A DNA stretch of 64,000 nt from an uncultured Collinsella sp. (lineage in GTDB: Bacteria; Actinomycetota; Coriobacteriia; Coriobacteriales; Coriobacteriaceae). The stretch is from positions 40,370-104,369 of the forward strand of contig CABUTO010000002.1 of NCBI GenBank assembly GCA_902494535.1. The letters run 5' to 3'. This document shows positions 26,839-35,746 of the stretch, piece after piece. Below the pieces are notes generated by a model. That model had not been told where the DNA came from. It did not search any database and worked only from the letters and a program-made list of their open reading frames with translations. Made by a program: the position numbers and the translations under genes. How positions within the stretch are numbered: the first letter of the stretch is position 1; each line of letters begins with the position of its first letter.

Positions 26839-28712
26839 GCGCGATCACCCATCAATACATTCTTGGCGTGGAGCGTGGGGCAGATCCCGCAGCCGGTGCA
26901 CGACGTGCGGGTACAGTCGGGAGTCGTGACGCCCTCGAGCGAGCGACGGTACTCGCGCTCGAGGAAGCCGCGCGTGCAGCCGGGGCTCACGTGCTCCCAC
27001 GGCAGGCGCCAGTCCAACTCGTAGGGCAGGTGCACGAGCCCATTGAGGTCGATGCCGTTTTTGGCAGCAGCTTCCTTCCAGTTATCGAGCGAGAAATGCT
27101 CTACCCAGGCGTCAAAGCGAGAGCCCGAGCGCCAAGCATCGATGATGACGGGCGTCATGTCACGACCGGCGCGGGAAAGCGCGGCCTCGATGAGCGAGGT
27201 CTCGGCATCGTGGTAATGCACGCGGACGGCACGGTTGCGAACGCTCGTGATGAGCAGCTTCTGGCGACGCTTGACGTCGTCGTAGTCGAGCTGCGGGCAC
27301 CACTGGAACGGCGTGGCAGCCTTGGGGATAAAGACCGAAACCGAGATGGACACCGAGATCGAGCCGCGACGAGCCTTGGGCACCACGGAACGACCGAGCT
27401 CCAGCACGTGATCGGCCAGATTGGCGATGGCCACGATGTCCTCGTCGCGCTCGCCGGGAAGGCCCATCATAAAGTAGAGCTTCATGCGGTTCCAGCCGGC
27501 CTCGAAGGCCGCCTTGGCCGCACGGTCCAGGTCCTCTTCGGTCACGTTCTTGTTAATGATGTCGCGCATGCGCTGGCTGCCGGCCTCGGGCGCGAACGTC
27601 AGTCCGCCCTTCTTTTCGCCGGCGACCGACTCGGCCATATCCACGCCAAACGAATCCAGGCGCTGCGAGGGAATGGACACGCGAATGCCCGTATCTTCCA
27701 GACGGCGGTTCAGGCGACCGAGTACATCGCGGATGCAGGAGTGATCGGTGGTCGAAAGCGAGGTCAGCGACACCTCGTCATAGCCGGTCTTTTCCAGACC
27801 CTGAATCACCGACGAGACGATCTGGTCGGCCGAGCGCTCGCGCACCGGGCGATACGTCATACCGGCCTGACAAAAACGACAGCCGCGGGCGCAGCCGCGC
27901 AGGATCTCGATAGACAGGCGGTCGTGAACCAGCTGTGCATAGGGCACGCACGACTGCGACAGCGGATTCGTGGCGCCGAAATCCTCGACGACGCGCTTGT
28001 AGACCACGGTCGGTGCATCCTTGCCCTCACGCGGCACGGTGTAGCCATGCGGCGAGCAGGGCTCGTCGTGACGAACCTCATAGAGCGACGGCACGTAGTT
28101 GCCGGCAATGGATGCAAGCTGCTCGACAATCTGCACGCGCGGGACCCCTTCGTCACGCAGGCGGCGATGCAGCTGGCAGGTCTCGAGCAGCGATTCCTCG
28201 CCCTCACCGATGAGGATGGCATCGAAGAAGGCCGCGTACGGCTCGGGGTTGTACACCGAGGGGCCGCCGGCGATGATAATGGGGTCGTCCTCGGTGCGGT
28301 CAGCCGCTAACAGCGGAATACCAGCGAGGTCGAGTGCCTCGAGGAAGTTCGTCACCGCCATCTCGTGCGGCACATGCAGACCGACGATATCAAACGAAGC
28401 GACCGGCGCTGCACCCTCGAGCGACAGCAGCGGAATACCCACCTCGCGCATGGCATCACCCATATCGGGCCACGGCACATAGCCACGCTCGCAGGAGATG
28501 CCCTCGGCCTGGTTAAGGATGTTGTAGAGGATGGCGATGCCCTGGTTGGGCAGACCAACCTCGTACACATCCGGGTAGATCAGGCAGCAACGGTAGTCGG
28601 CATCGGCCTTGGAAAGCGTGCCCCACTCGTGATCGATATAGCGACTCGGCTTCTCGACCTTGGCGAGCAGCGGCTCAATTAAATGAAAACAATCTTGGTA
28701 TGCAACGCGCAA
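26835..28712 (-). CDS. B12-binding-domain radical SAM protein (TIGR03960 type)
   Basis: This 625-residue protein combines an N-terminal B12-binding-like domain (CLIYPDVYEVGLPNQGIAIL; IIAGGPSVYNPEP) with a radical SAM core whose 4Fe-4S cysteines lie in EILRGCARGCRFCQAGMTY. A C-terminal cysteine-rich segment (TRTSCTGCGICPTLHA) may bind a further cluster or metal. It is the large partner of the DUF2344 protein that overlaps its end. The reaction is unknown; methylthiolation or RNA modification has been suggested for related proteins. The start is TTG with AGGGG before it. It follows the DUF697-like gene by ten bases. Confidence 0.9.
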   Translation of the reverse strand: MRVAYQDCFHLIEPLLAKVEKPSRYIDHEWGTLSKADADYRCCLIYPDVYEVGLPNQGIAILYNILNQAEGISCERGYVPWPDMGDAMREVGIPLLSLEGAAPVASFDIVGLHVPHEMAVTNFLEALDLAGIPLLAADRTEDDPIIIAGGPSVYNPEPYAAFFDAILIGEGEESLLETCQLHRRLRDEGVPRVQIVEQLASIAGNYVPSLYEVRHDEPCSPHGYTVPREGKDAPTVVYKRVVEDFGATNPLSQSCVPYAQLVHDRLSIEILRGCARGCRFCQAGMTYRPVRERSADQIVSSVIQGLEKTGYDEVSLTSLSTTDHSCIRDVLGRLNRRLEDTGIRVSIPSQRLDSFGVDMAESVAGEKKGGLTFAPEAGSQRMRDIINKNVTEEDLDRAAKAAFEAGWNRMKLYFMMGLPGERDEDIVAIANLADHVLELGRSVVPKARRGSISVSISVSVFIPKAATPFQWCPQLDYDDVKRRQKLLITSVRNRAVRVHYHDAETSLIEAALSRAGRDMTPVIIDAWRSGSRFDAWVEHFSLDNWKEAAAKNGIDLNGLVHLPYELDWRLPWEHVSPGCTRGFLEREYRRSLEGVTTPDCTRTSCTGCGICPTLHAKNVLMGDRA

Positions 28713-28722
28713 CGGAAAACCC

Positions 28723-29652
28723 CTAAGCAGCGAGATCTGATGCGTCCTGATAGGACGCCATAGGACGGGTAGCGCCCGCGACCGTGGTCACCAGATCGCG
28801 AACGCGGGAGAACGTGGCAGTGACCACCTCGTTGGCACGGCTGTAGTCGACATCGCGCTCGTAGAGCGAAACGAGCGCACGGCCCATGCCATAGGTGCCC
28901 GCGGCGGCAGTGAGCGCCTTGACGGCAAACCCAATATGCGGCGTCTGCTTGACGAGTGCGCGGGTGACCGCGCGGATCACAAGACCGCCGGCAAGCACGC
29001 CGGCGACCTCGTAGCCGCGCTCAGGCTTAATGCCGCGTCCAAAGACGGCAGCGAGCTCAAAGAGCATGCCCACCTGCGCCAGCGCCATAACGGGATAATC
29101 GGCGCCCGGCAAAAACGCCAGCGCACCGGTCGCCATATTGGTGAGCGCGCACGAGGTGATGATACGGTTGGCCGCCGCGATGCGCATGAAGGCAAAGTTC
29201 GCCGCAAAAGCCGTTTCCTTGTCGGTGCGATCGAGAATCCAGCGGGCAAGCGTCTCGAGCAGATACGTCTTATCGGTTGCCGCTACCATGCCGAGCATGG
29301 GCGTGGACTCCTCGATAAACGGCACCTCCACAGCAGACTCGGCAAGCACGCACACGGGCGCGCCGGCGATCACGAGCTCCTGCACGGCACTCTCCAAGCG
29401 GTCGGAACCACACGAGAGCACCAGCACCACATCGGTATCGGTCTTTGGAGCAATTCGCTCCTCCCCCAGACGCTCGACGCGCACAATGCCCGAGGTCGTC
29501 TGCGGCACAAAGGCGTCACGCACCGTCTCGGCCAGAAAGCGCGAGGCGGACGAATCCAGATAGACCGAGACGCGCACCGGCGTATCGGAATCCTTCTTAA
29601 CGGACGCGCCCATCTTAAAAGCGCGGGTCAGCTTATCTACGGGAATTTTCAT
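28723..29652 (-). CDS. DUF697-like membrane-associated protein of unknown function
   Basis: I do not know the role of this 309-residue protein. The C-terminal half resembles DUF697/YcjF-type domains: AANRIITSCALTNMATGALA, then hydrophobic stretches around 185-205 and 225-245 rich in Ala/Gly/Val, which may insert in the membrane. The N-terminal half (VSVYLDSSASRFLAETVRDA; DTDVVLVLSCGSDRLESAVQ) looks like a Rossmann-type alpha/beta fold but has no P-loop that I can find. DUF697 domains are often fused to GTPases, and here the GTPase motifs are absent. It lies between rodA and the radical SAM pair, 18 bases after rodA, with GGAGGGG before its ATG, so it belongs to the elongasome operon. Confidence 0.65.
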   Translation of the reverse strand: MKIPVDKLTRAFKMGASVKKDSDTPVRVSVYLDSSASRFLAETVRDAFVPQTTSGIVRVERLGEERIAPKTDTDVVLVLSCGSDRLESAVQELVIAGAPVCVLAESAVEVPFIEESTPMLGMVAATDKTYLLETLARWILDRTDKETAFAANFAFMRIAAANRIITSCALTNMATGALAFLPGADYPVMALAQVGMLFELAAVFGRGIKPERGYEVAGVLAGGLVIRAVTRALVKQTPHIGFAVKALTAAAGTYGMGRALVSLYERDVDYSRANEVVTATFSRVRDLVTTVAGATRPMASYQDASDLAA

Positions 29653-29670
29653 AGCAAACCCCTCCAGCGG

Positions 29671-30897
29671 TTACGCGGCGCCCGAACGATGCCGCCATAT
29701 GGATTGTACGATACCCACCGTCAGCAGCTGGATCATCATCGAAGACGAACCAAAGCTAATAAACGGTAGCGGAATACCGGTAATCGGCATCATGCCGATG
29801 CACATGCCGATGTTCTCGAAGGTCTGGAATGCCCACATGCCGACGATACCTACGCACGACAGACGCAGGAACAGCGACTCACACTTAAAGGCGACGCGAA
29901 TCGTCGAAAAGATCAGCAGCACGTAGAGGCACAAGAGAAAAAAGGAACCGCAAAAACCAAAGGTCTCGGACAGGAAGGCGAAGACGAAGTCGGTGTGGAA
30001 CTCAGGCAGAAAGCCGCCGGCCGACTGCGTCGCATGGCCCAAACCCTTACCAAAGAAGCCGCCCGAGCCAACGGCGATAAGCGACTGCTGCAGGTTGTAG
30101 GCATCGTCCGAATCGGCATTATCGGGGTCGATAAAGACCGTCAGACGGTTCATCTGATACTGCTTGATGAGCACATCGTGGCCGAGCAACGAATCAAAGA
30201 CCGAATCGAGCGCCAGAACGAGGGCCACCAAGCCCACGAGAAGGGCCAGGGTCGACAGCACCCATTCGCGGCGTGCACCGCTCATACAAATGACGATGGC
30301 GCCCGAAACCAGCACGACCAGGCCCGAGCCCAGGTCGCCCATGGCAACGACGGCCAAAAACGGAATGGACAGCATGCCGCAGAGCTTGACGTAGTCGCGA
30401 ACGGTATCGATGCGACCGTTATACTGCGAGCCAAGCGTAGCAATAAAGAAGATGGTGATGAGCTTGGCAAGCTCAACCGGCTGGAATGTCAAGCCGATAC
30501 CGGGAATCTTGATCCAGCCCGTCATGCCCAGACCGCCCGTATAGGACAGACCCGGAATCTTGGGCGAGAGGATCACGATCAAGTCGATGACGAGCAACGC
30601 CGTCGAGAAATTGGAAATACCGCGCAGATCGGTACGCCAGACCAGCACCGCCAGCACCGCTCCGATGCCAATTCCCAGCAGATGGCGTGAGAACGAGGCA
30701 TCGGCCTTAAACTGCGAAGCCGACCAGATAATGATGGCACCGTAGGCGACGAGCGCCACTGTAGCCACGAGCACACCGATATGCACCTTTTGGCGAAACG
30801 TGCCGCGCGAGGCCGAAAGTTGCTTGTTGACGCGGTCCAGGCTGCTGCGAGAGACGGTCTTGGTTGAACGGAACAGATCCGCCGGAGAAAAATCCAT
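29671..30897 (-). CDS. rodA: RodA (SEDS peptidoglycan glycosyltransferase)
   Basis: RodA polymerises lipid II in the cell-elongation machine together with PBP2. The 408-residue protein has about ten membrane segments and SEDS signatures: GMTGWIKIPGIGLTFQPVEL, FIDPDNADSDDAYNLQQSLI, GFFGKGLGHATQS, and the periplasmic loop Asp in FLPEFHTDFVFAFLSETFG. The terminal MMPITGIPLPFISFGSSSM signature is complete. AGGAGG precedes the ATG. A charged N-terminal stretch of about 40 residues comes before the first membrane segment. It follows mrdA directly, which matches its partnership with PBP2. Confidence 0.95.
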   Translation of the reverse strand: MDFSPADLFRSTKTVSRSSLDRVNKQLSASRGTFRQKVHIGVLVATVALVAYGAIIIWSASQFKADASFSRHLLGIGIGAVLAVLVWRTDLRGISNFSTALLVIDLIVILSPKIPGLSYTGGLGMTGWIKIPGIGLTFQPVELAKLITIFFIATLGSQYNGRIDTVRDYVKLCGMLSIPFLAVVAMGDLGSGLVVLVSGAIVICMSGARREWVLSTLALLVGLVALVLALDSVFDSLLGHDVLIKQYQMNRLTVFIDPDNADSDDAYNLQQSLIAVGSGGFFGKGLGHATQSAGGFLPEFHTDFVFAFLSETFGFCGSFFLLCLYVLLIFSTIRVAFKCESLFLRLSCVGIVGMWAFQTFENIGMCIGMMPITGIPLPFISFGSSSMMIQLLTVGIVQSIWRHRSGAA

Positions 30898-30906
30898 CGC
30901 AACCTC

Positions 30907-32976
30907 CTATCGAACCGAAGAATCGCCCGAGGCCGAAGAGGTATCGGGCTCGTCATAAATCACACCGAGCACGTCGCGCACGACATGCATCGCGGTATCT
31001 GAGCCGCCGCCGCCCTGCTCCAGGACAGTAGCGATGACATACTTGGGGTCATCGGCCGGTGCATAGGCGCAGAACCACGCGTATTCGTCCTCACCGCTTT
31101 TCTCGCCCGTGCCCGACTTGCCGTATACCTGCGGCGTCAGGGTGCCAAAGTGAGCCGCCAGGGACGTCGATGCCGTGTAAATCACGTCGTGCATGCCGTT
31201 GCGCACAAGAGCCAAATCCGAATCGCTGTTGATCTTGGCCTCCAGGCGCTTCTTCTTGCCCTTGCCGTTGTATTTATAGGCATCGCCGTCGCCATCGCGC
31301 GACACGGCAGACAAAAACACGTGAGGCACGTACTGTTTGCCGCCGTTGGCAAGACCCATATAGGCACACGCCATCTGCAGGGGCGTCACCAGAATGTCAC
31401 CCTGACCGATGGCAATGTTGGTCATATCGCCGGCATTCCACTTGCGGTCCTCGGCAGAGGCGTCGGTGAAGTACGACTCTTTCCACTCGGCATCGGGAAT
31501 ACGGCCCGCGCCCTCACTCGGCAGATCGATACCGCAGGTCTTGCCTAGACCCCAGCGACGAAAGACCTCCTGCAGGCCCTCGGAATGTTTCTCGTCATAA
31601 AAGAACGCCTTGCCCATGTCGTAGAAGACAGGGTCGCACGAGTTGGCGATTCCCGACTGCAGCGTCATGGTGCCGTGGCCGGAATGCAGCCAGCAGTACT
31701 TGCCCCACGACTTGCCCAGACCCGTCCAATAACCCGTGCAGTTGGTCGTCTGCCCCGACGTGTAGGTTCCAAACTCAAGACCGGCCAGCGCCGAGAGCGG
31801 CTTGATGGTCGAGGCCGACATGTACTGTCCGCTAATGGCGCGGTTGAGCAGCGGGTGCGAACCCTTGTCATCATTGAGCTCGGTCCACACGTCATTTGAG
31901 ACGCCGCCAATAAAGACGGACGGATCGAACTTGGGCTGGCTCGCCATGCCCAGGATCTCGCCATTGTTGGGATCGAGACACACTACAGCGCCGTTGCCGG
32001 CATTGCTGTAGCCAGTGGTCTTGGCAAGCTCGATAGCGCTCGCCAGCGCCGTCTCGCAGGCCTGCTGGATCTTAAGGTCGAGCGTGAGCTTAATGTCAGA
32101 GCCGGCCTTCGCGGGCACGGCGCCGGCCTGACCGGTCACATTGCCCGAGGCATCGACCTTGACGGTCTGCTCGCCACGAATACCCTGCAGCAGGTTTTCG
32201 TAGTAGCTCTCAACGCCCGCCTGGCCCACGATATCGCCCGACTGGTACGTAATCTTGCCAGCAGAAGCATCTTCATCGCCAGAGGTTTTCTTATTCTGGG
32301 CCTCGAGCTGCTCGGAGGTAATGGTGCCGGTATAGCCCAAGATATGGCATGCCGTCTCGCCATATGGATACTGGCGCTCGGTACGCTCGGCAATCTTGAC
32401 GCCCGGGAACTCGCCGGCATGCTCCTGAATATAGGCAACCGTGGAGCGACGGACGTCCGTCGCGATGGTATGTAGGCTCTGGGCGCCCTCTGTATTGTCC
32501 TGAATATTGCGAAGGACCGCCACGTAAGGCATTCCAAGCACGTTGGCAAGATGGCGAACCAGAACCTCATCCTCGGCAAGGTCGCGGTAGGCCACGACAG
32601 CCAGTGAGGGACGGTTCTGGACAAGCGCCACGCCATTGCGGTCGAGGATGCGACCGCGCACAGCGGGTGTTGTAACGGTGCGAGTCTGATTACTATTGGC
32701 CTGCTTCTCGTAATAGTCCGACGAGACCATCTGCATGCTCCACAGCTTGACGGCAAGCGCCGCAAACATCGCGCCCACACCCGTGGTGAGGATGGAAAAG
32801 CGGCCCTTGAAGGCGGTCGCCGCGGTATTGCCCTCGCCCTCGGTGGCGCGCGGGGCCGTTCCATGCTGCGTATCGTAGGTAAAACGGGAATCGCCGCGAC
32901 GCATGATGACCAGCGCGACCACGATGGCCACAACCAGCACGATACCGGCGATAATAACCGTCAACTGGGAAGACAT
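30907..32976 (-). CDS. mrdA: penicillin-binding protein 2 (elongation transpeptidase)
   Basis: This class B PBP cross-links peptidoglycan in the elongasome with RodA. The 689-residue protein has an N-terminal membrane segment (about 5-25), then a second hydrophobic stretch (about 60-80), the dimerisation region RGRILDRNGVALVQNRPSL, and the transpeptidase domain with active-site SASTIKPLSAL (SxxK), NSCDPVFYDMG (SxN-type, here SCD) and GKSGTGE (KSG in place of KTG). SxD in the second motif is common in PBP2. The two N-terminal hydrophobic segments are unusual for a single-pass PBP. The ATG follows GGGGAGG. Gene order mreB-mreC-mreD-mrdA-rodA is canonical. Confidence 0.95.
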   Translation of the reverse strand: MSSQLTVIIAGIVLVVAIVVALVIMRRGDSRFTYDTQHGTAPRATEGEGNTAATAFKGRFSILTTGVGAMFAALAVKLWSMQMVSSDYYEKQANSNQTRTVTTPAVRGRILDRNGVALVQNRPSLAVVAYRDLAEDEVLVRHLANVLGMPYVAVLRNIQDNTEGAQSLHTIATDVRRSTVAYIQEHAGEFPGVKIAERTERQYPYGETACHILGYTGTITSEQLEAQNKKTSGDEDASAGKITYQSGDIVGQAGVESYYENLLQGIRGEQTVKVDASGNVTGQAGAVPAKAGSDIKLTLDLKIQQACETALASAIELAKTTGYSNAGNGAVVCLDPNNGEILGMASQPKFDPSVFIGGVSNDVWTELNDDKGSHPLLNRAISGQYMSASTIKPLSALAGLEFGTYTSGQTTNCTGYWTGLGKSWGKYCWLHSGHGTMTLQSGIANSCDPVFYDMGKAFFYDEKHSEGLQEVFRRWGLGKTCGIDLPSEGAGRIPDAEWKESYFTDASAEDRKWNAGDMTNIAIGQGDILVTPLQMACAYMGLANGGKQYVPHVFLSAVSRDGDGDAYKYNGKGKKKRLEAKINSDSDLALVRNGMHDVIYTASTSLAAHFGTLTPQVYGKSGTGEKSGEDEYAWFCAYAPADDPKYVIATVLEQGGGGSDTAMHVVRDVLGVIYDEPDTSSASGDSSVR

Positions 32977-32989
32977 CTACGGGCCTCCC

Positions 32990-33556
32990 CTATTTGAGCT
33001 TGCGGGTCTTGGGCTTAAAGCGCATACCCGCCTGGCGTCCGCCACGTGCGGAGAATCCATAGCCGGACTGCGGCACGACGCCGGACATCAAAAACGGAAT
33101 GGCAACCAGACCCGTCAGGATCGAGGACGGCAGCGCATGGCCGAAGATCGCCACGACAAAGCTCGTCTCCAAACCCATAAACAGCAAGATGATGCTGTAG
33201 ATCACATTAATGACGAGCGCAAAGGCGCCCACAGTGACGCCGCGCGCACTCGGGGTACCGCCCGTCTGACCGACGGCGCTGTGCACCAGGGCAAAAGAAC
33301 CCACGGTCAGCAGGAGCGACATAACGCCCACCGGCACGGCAGCGGACAGGTCATAAAACAAGCCGCTGCAAAAACCGCACACGACGGCACGGGTCGGGTC
33401 GCCCGAGAACACGCTTAGGCACACCAGGATAATCATGAAGTTGACGCGACCTCCCGCAATGGAGATCTGCGGTGCCAGGCCTGCCTGCAGCAGCACACAC
33501 ACAATGGCGGCGATTACAAACGTGCGGGAGCTCATCCCCTGCTCGTGTAGATCCAT
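32990..33556 (-). CDS. mreD: rod shape-determining protein MreD
   Basis: MreD is a small integral membrane protein of the elongasome. The 188-residue product has about five hydrophobic segments and the family-typical stretch VVCGFCSGLFYDLSAAVPVG in the middle, with an early GRVNFMIILVCLSVFSG. The C-terminus is short and basic (RFKPKTRKLK). I chose the second ATG (33556) since GGGGG is seven bases before it; an ATG two codons earlier is too close. Calling rests on membrane profile and position between mreC and mrdA. Confidence 0.88.
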   Translation of the reverse strand: MDLHEQGMSSRTFVIAAIVCVLLQAGLAPQISIAGGRVNFMIILVCLSVFSGDPTRAVVCGFCSGLFYDLSAAVPVGVMSLLLTVGSFALVHSAVGQTGGTPSARGVTVGAFALVINVIYSIILLFMGLETSFVVAIFGHALPSSILTGLVAIPFLMSGVVPQSGYGFSARGGRQAGMRFKPKTRKLK

Positions 33557-33567
33557 GGACATGCCCC

Positions 33568-34566
33568 CTATTCGCTCGAGCCAGAATCGGTCGTCTCGGA
33601 CGTGTCGGAACTGTCATCCGAGCTCTCGTCCTTCGTCTTGGTCGCAGCATCGCGCGACGTTCCCTGCGGCGTGCTGTTGGCCGTGCTCACGTCCTCATCC
33701 GAGGCCGACTGTTCGTCGGTCAGCGAGGTGATGACCAGCACTTCCTCGTTGTTCTCGGCCGTGGTCTGAGCGCGCACCACAATGGTGTAGTACACGTCGT
33801 TTGCGGATTTCTCAACCGACGAGACGGTGCCGAGCGGAAGGCCCTTGGGGAACACGCCACCGATGCCAGAGGTCACGATGATATCGCCAACCTTAACGTC
33901 GGAGTCGACGCTCACGTACTCAAGACGCAGCGTGCCGTCAGCCTGACCCTGCAGCATACCCTGGGCGCGCGTGTCCTGCACCATGGCGGACACGCCCGAG
34001 TTCTCGTCGCCAATCAGGCGCACGGTAGAGGTCTTGGCCGATACCTCGATAATCTGGCCGATAACACCGGCAGAACTCGTCACGGGCATGTTGATGGTAA
34101 GGCCGTCGGCAGAGCCCTTGTCGATGGTAACGGTCGAGGTCCAGGCATCGCCCGAGGCACCAACGATACGAGCTGCGGTCGATTTGAGGTTGTAGGTCGA
34201 TTGCAGCCCGACCAGGCCCTCCAGGCGCTCGGCAGTCTTTTGAGCCTCAGAAAGCTCGGCGACCTTAGAGGTCAGCTCCTCATTTTGCTTCTTGAGCTCG
34301 TCGAGCGTGTCCTGCGACGCCGTTAGGTTAGAGAACACGTTGCCAATCGCATTGAAGGGAGCCGCCACAGCCGAGCCCACAAAGCGCACCGGAGAGGTAA
34401 TCGTCGTTACGCCCGAACGCACGGCATGAATCGGCCCTGCCTCGCCCTCGCGGATGTAAAACGTGAGCAGCAACACCGAAATCAGGCTGAAAACAATCAA
34501 CGGGCGCATACCCGTTGATTGTCGCTTGGTATTCATATTTGTGGAGAAACCCGAAGATCGTGCCAA
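33568..34566 (-). CDS. mreC: rod shape-determining protein MreC
   Basis: MreC is a bitopic membrane protein that links the cytoskeleton to PBP2. The 332-residue protein has one membrane segment (about 22-40), a coiled coil (DELKKQNEELTSKVAELSEA, about 90-115) and the beta-rich C-domain with AARIVGASGDAWTSTVTIDK and VTSGIGGVFPKGLPLGTVSS. The last 50 residues are a Ser/Asp/Thr-rich tail, which is longer than usual. The start is TTG with AAAGGTGGA upstream; an in-frame ATG ten codons later lacks a site. Confidence 0.94.
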   Translation of the reverse strand: MARSSGFSTNMNTKRQSTGMRPLIVFSLISVLLLTFYIREGEAGPIHAVRSGVTTITSPVRFVGSAVAAPFNAIGNVFSNLTASQDTLDELKKQNEELTSKVAELSEAQKTAERLEGLVGLQSTYNLKSTAARIVGASGDAWTSTVTIDKGSADGLTINMPVTSSAGVIGQIIEVSAKTSTVRLIGDENSGVSAMVQDTRAQGMLQGQADGTLRLEYVSVDSDVKVGDIIVTSGIGGVFPKGLPLGTVSSVEKSANDVYYTIVVRAQTTAENNEEVLVITSLTDEQSASDEDVSTANSTPQGTSRDAATKTKDESSDDSSDTSETTDSGSSE

Positions 34567-34587
34567 ATGGAATCCACCTTTTGGAAA

Positions 34588-35631
34588 TTAAGCATTGGTC
34601 TGGACGAAGCCGCCATCAAACGCATTGGCCTCGAGCACGCGGGCGCAGCCGTTAACGACGTTATCGAGCGCCGTGGGGCTGACGTTGACCGAAACACCGG
34701 TCTCATCGCGCAGGCGCACGTCGAGACCGCGCAGCAGCGCACCGCCACCGGTCAGCAAAATGCCGTAGTACATAAGGTCCGAGGCAAGATCGGGAGGCGT
34801 AGCGTCGAGTGCGTCCTTGACGGCCTTGGCCATCTCGTCGAGTGGCTTGTTGAGTGCGCGACGAATCTCCTCGCTCTCGATGCGCACGGTCTTGGGCAGA
34901 CCGGTGATCACGTCGCGGCCGTTGACCTCGACGTCGAGCTCGTCCTTGAGCGGCACGGCGGAACCGACCTTGATTTTGATGTCCTCTGCCGTACGCTCGC
35001 CGATGGCCAGGTTGTAGGCATCGCGAACGTGCGTGAGGATGGCCTGGTCGAACTCGTCACCGGCAATACGAATGGACTGCGAGACGACGATGCCGCCCAT
35101 AGCGATAACAGCGACCTCGGTGGTACCGCCACCGATGTCGATGACCATGGAGCCGGTGGGCTCCTCGACGGGCAGGTCGGCGCCGATAGCGGCAGCCATG
35201 GGCTCCTCAATCAGGTAGGCCTGGCGAGCGCCAGCCTGGATCGTGGCCTCAAAGACGGCACGCTTCTCGACCGACGTGACGCCGGAGGGAACGCAGACGA
35301 CAACGCGCGGACGCGGGGTCCACGGATAGCGCTTCTCGGACGCCTTGTCGATAAAGTAGCGAAGCATGGCCTCGGTAACATCGAAGTCGGCGATGACGCC
35401 GTCCTTCAGGGGACGAACAGCCACGATGTTGCCGGGCGTACGGCCGAGCATGCGCTTTGCCTCGATACCGACCGCCAGGATGCGCTCGTCGTTCTTGTCG
35501 ATGGCGACGACGGAGGGCTCGCGAATGACGATACCCTTGCCGCGCACGGAGACAAGCGTATTTGCGGTGCCGAGGTCGATGGCAAGATCGCCCGCATAGC
35601 TACCGAAGAACATATCCATCAAAGAAAACAA
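34588..35631 (-). CDS. mreB: actin-like protein MreB
   Basis: MreB forms membrane-bound filaments that organise lateral wall synthesis. The 347-residue protein has the actin-fold phosphate loops LAIDLGTANTLVSVRGKGIV and MVIDIGGGTTEVAVIAMGG, the family text RMLGRTPGNIVAVRPLKDGV and GILLTGGGALLRGLDVRL. The start is TTG with AGGAG five bases before it. As the first gene of mreBCD-mrdA-rodA, it implies a rod-shaped cell that elongates by lateral insertion. Confidence 0.97.
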   Translation of the reverse strand: MFSLMDMFFGSYAGDLAIDLGTANTLVSVRGKGIVIREPSVVAIDKNDERILAVGIEAKRMLGRTPGNIVAVRPLKDGVIADFDVTEAMLRYFIDKASEKRYPWTPRPRVVVCVPSGVTSVEKRAVFEATIQAGARQAYLIEEPMAAAIGADLPVEEPTGSMVIDIGGGTTEVAVIAMGGIVVSQSIRIAGDEFDQAILTHVRDAYNLAIGERTAEDIKIKVGSAVPLKDELDVEVNGRDVITGLPKTVRIESEEIRRALNKPLDEMAKAVKDALDATPPDLASDLMYYGILLTGGGALLRGLDVRLRDETGVSVNVSPTALDNVVNGCARVLEANAFDGGFVQTNA

Positions 35632-35691
35632 CGCAACTCCTGATGTGTTGGATGATTGCTGGAAAACTACTAGTTCATGATACTAGCGCAA

Positions 35692-35724
35692 GCCCGGCAC
35701 CTCACTTGCGGTGAAGCACCGGGC
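35692..35724 (-). terminator. hairpin after the TPR gene
   Basis: GCCCGGTGCTTCAC and GTGAGGTGCCGGGC form a 14-bp stem with three G-T pairs, in the gap between the TPR gene and mreB. No long T-run follows, so termination may be partial, which would let the TPR transcript continue into mreB. Confidence 0.5.
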
Positions 35725-35746
35725 AAAACTAAATCCCATAAGGTCA

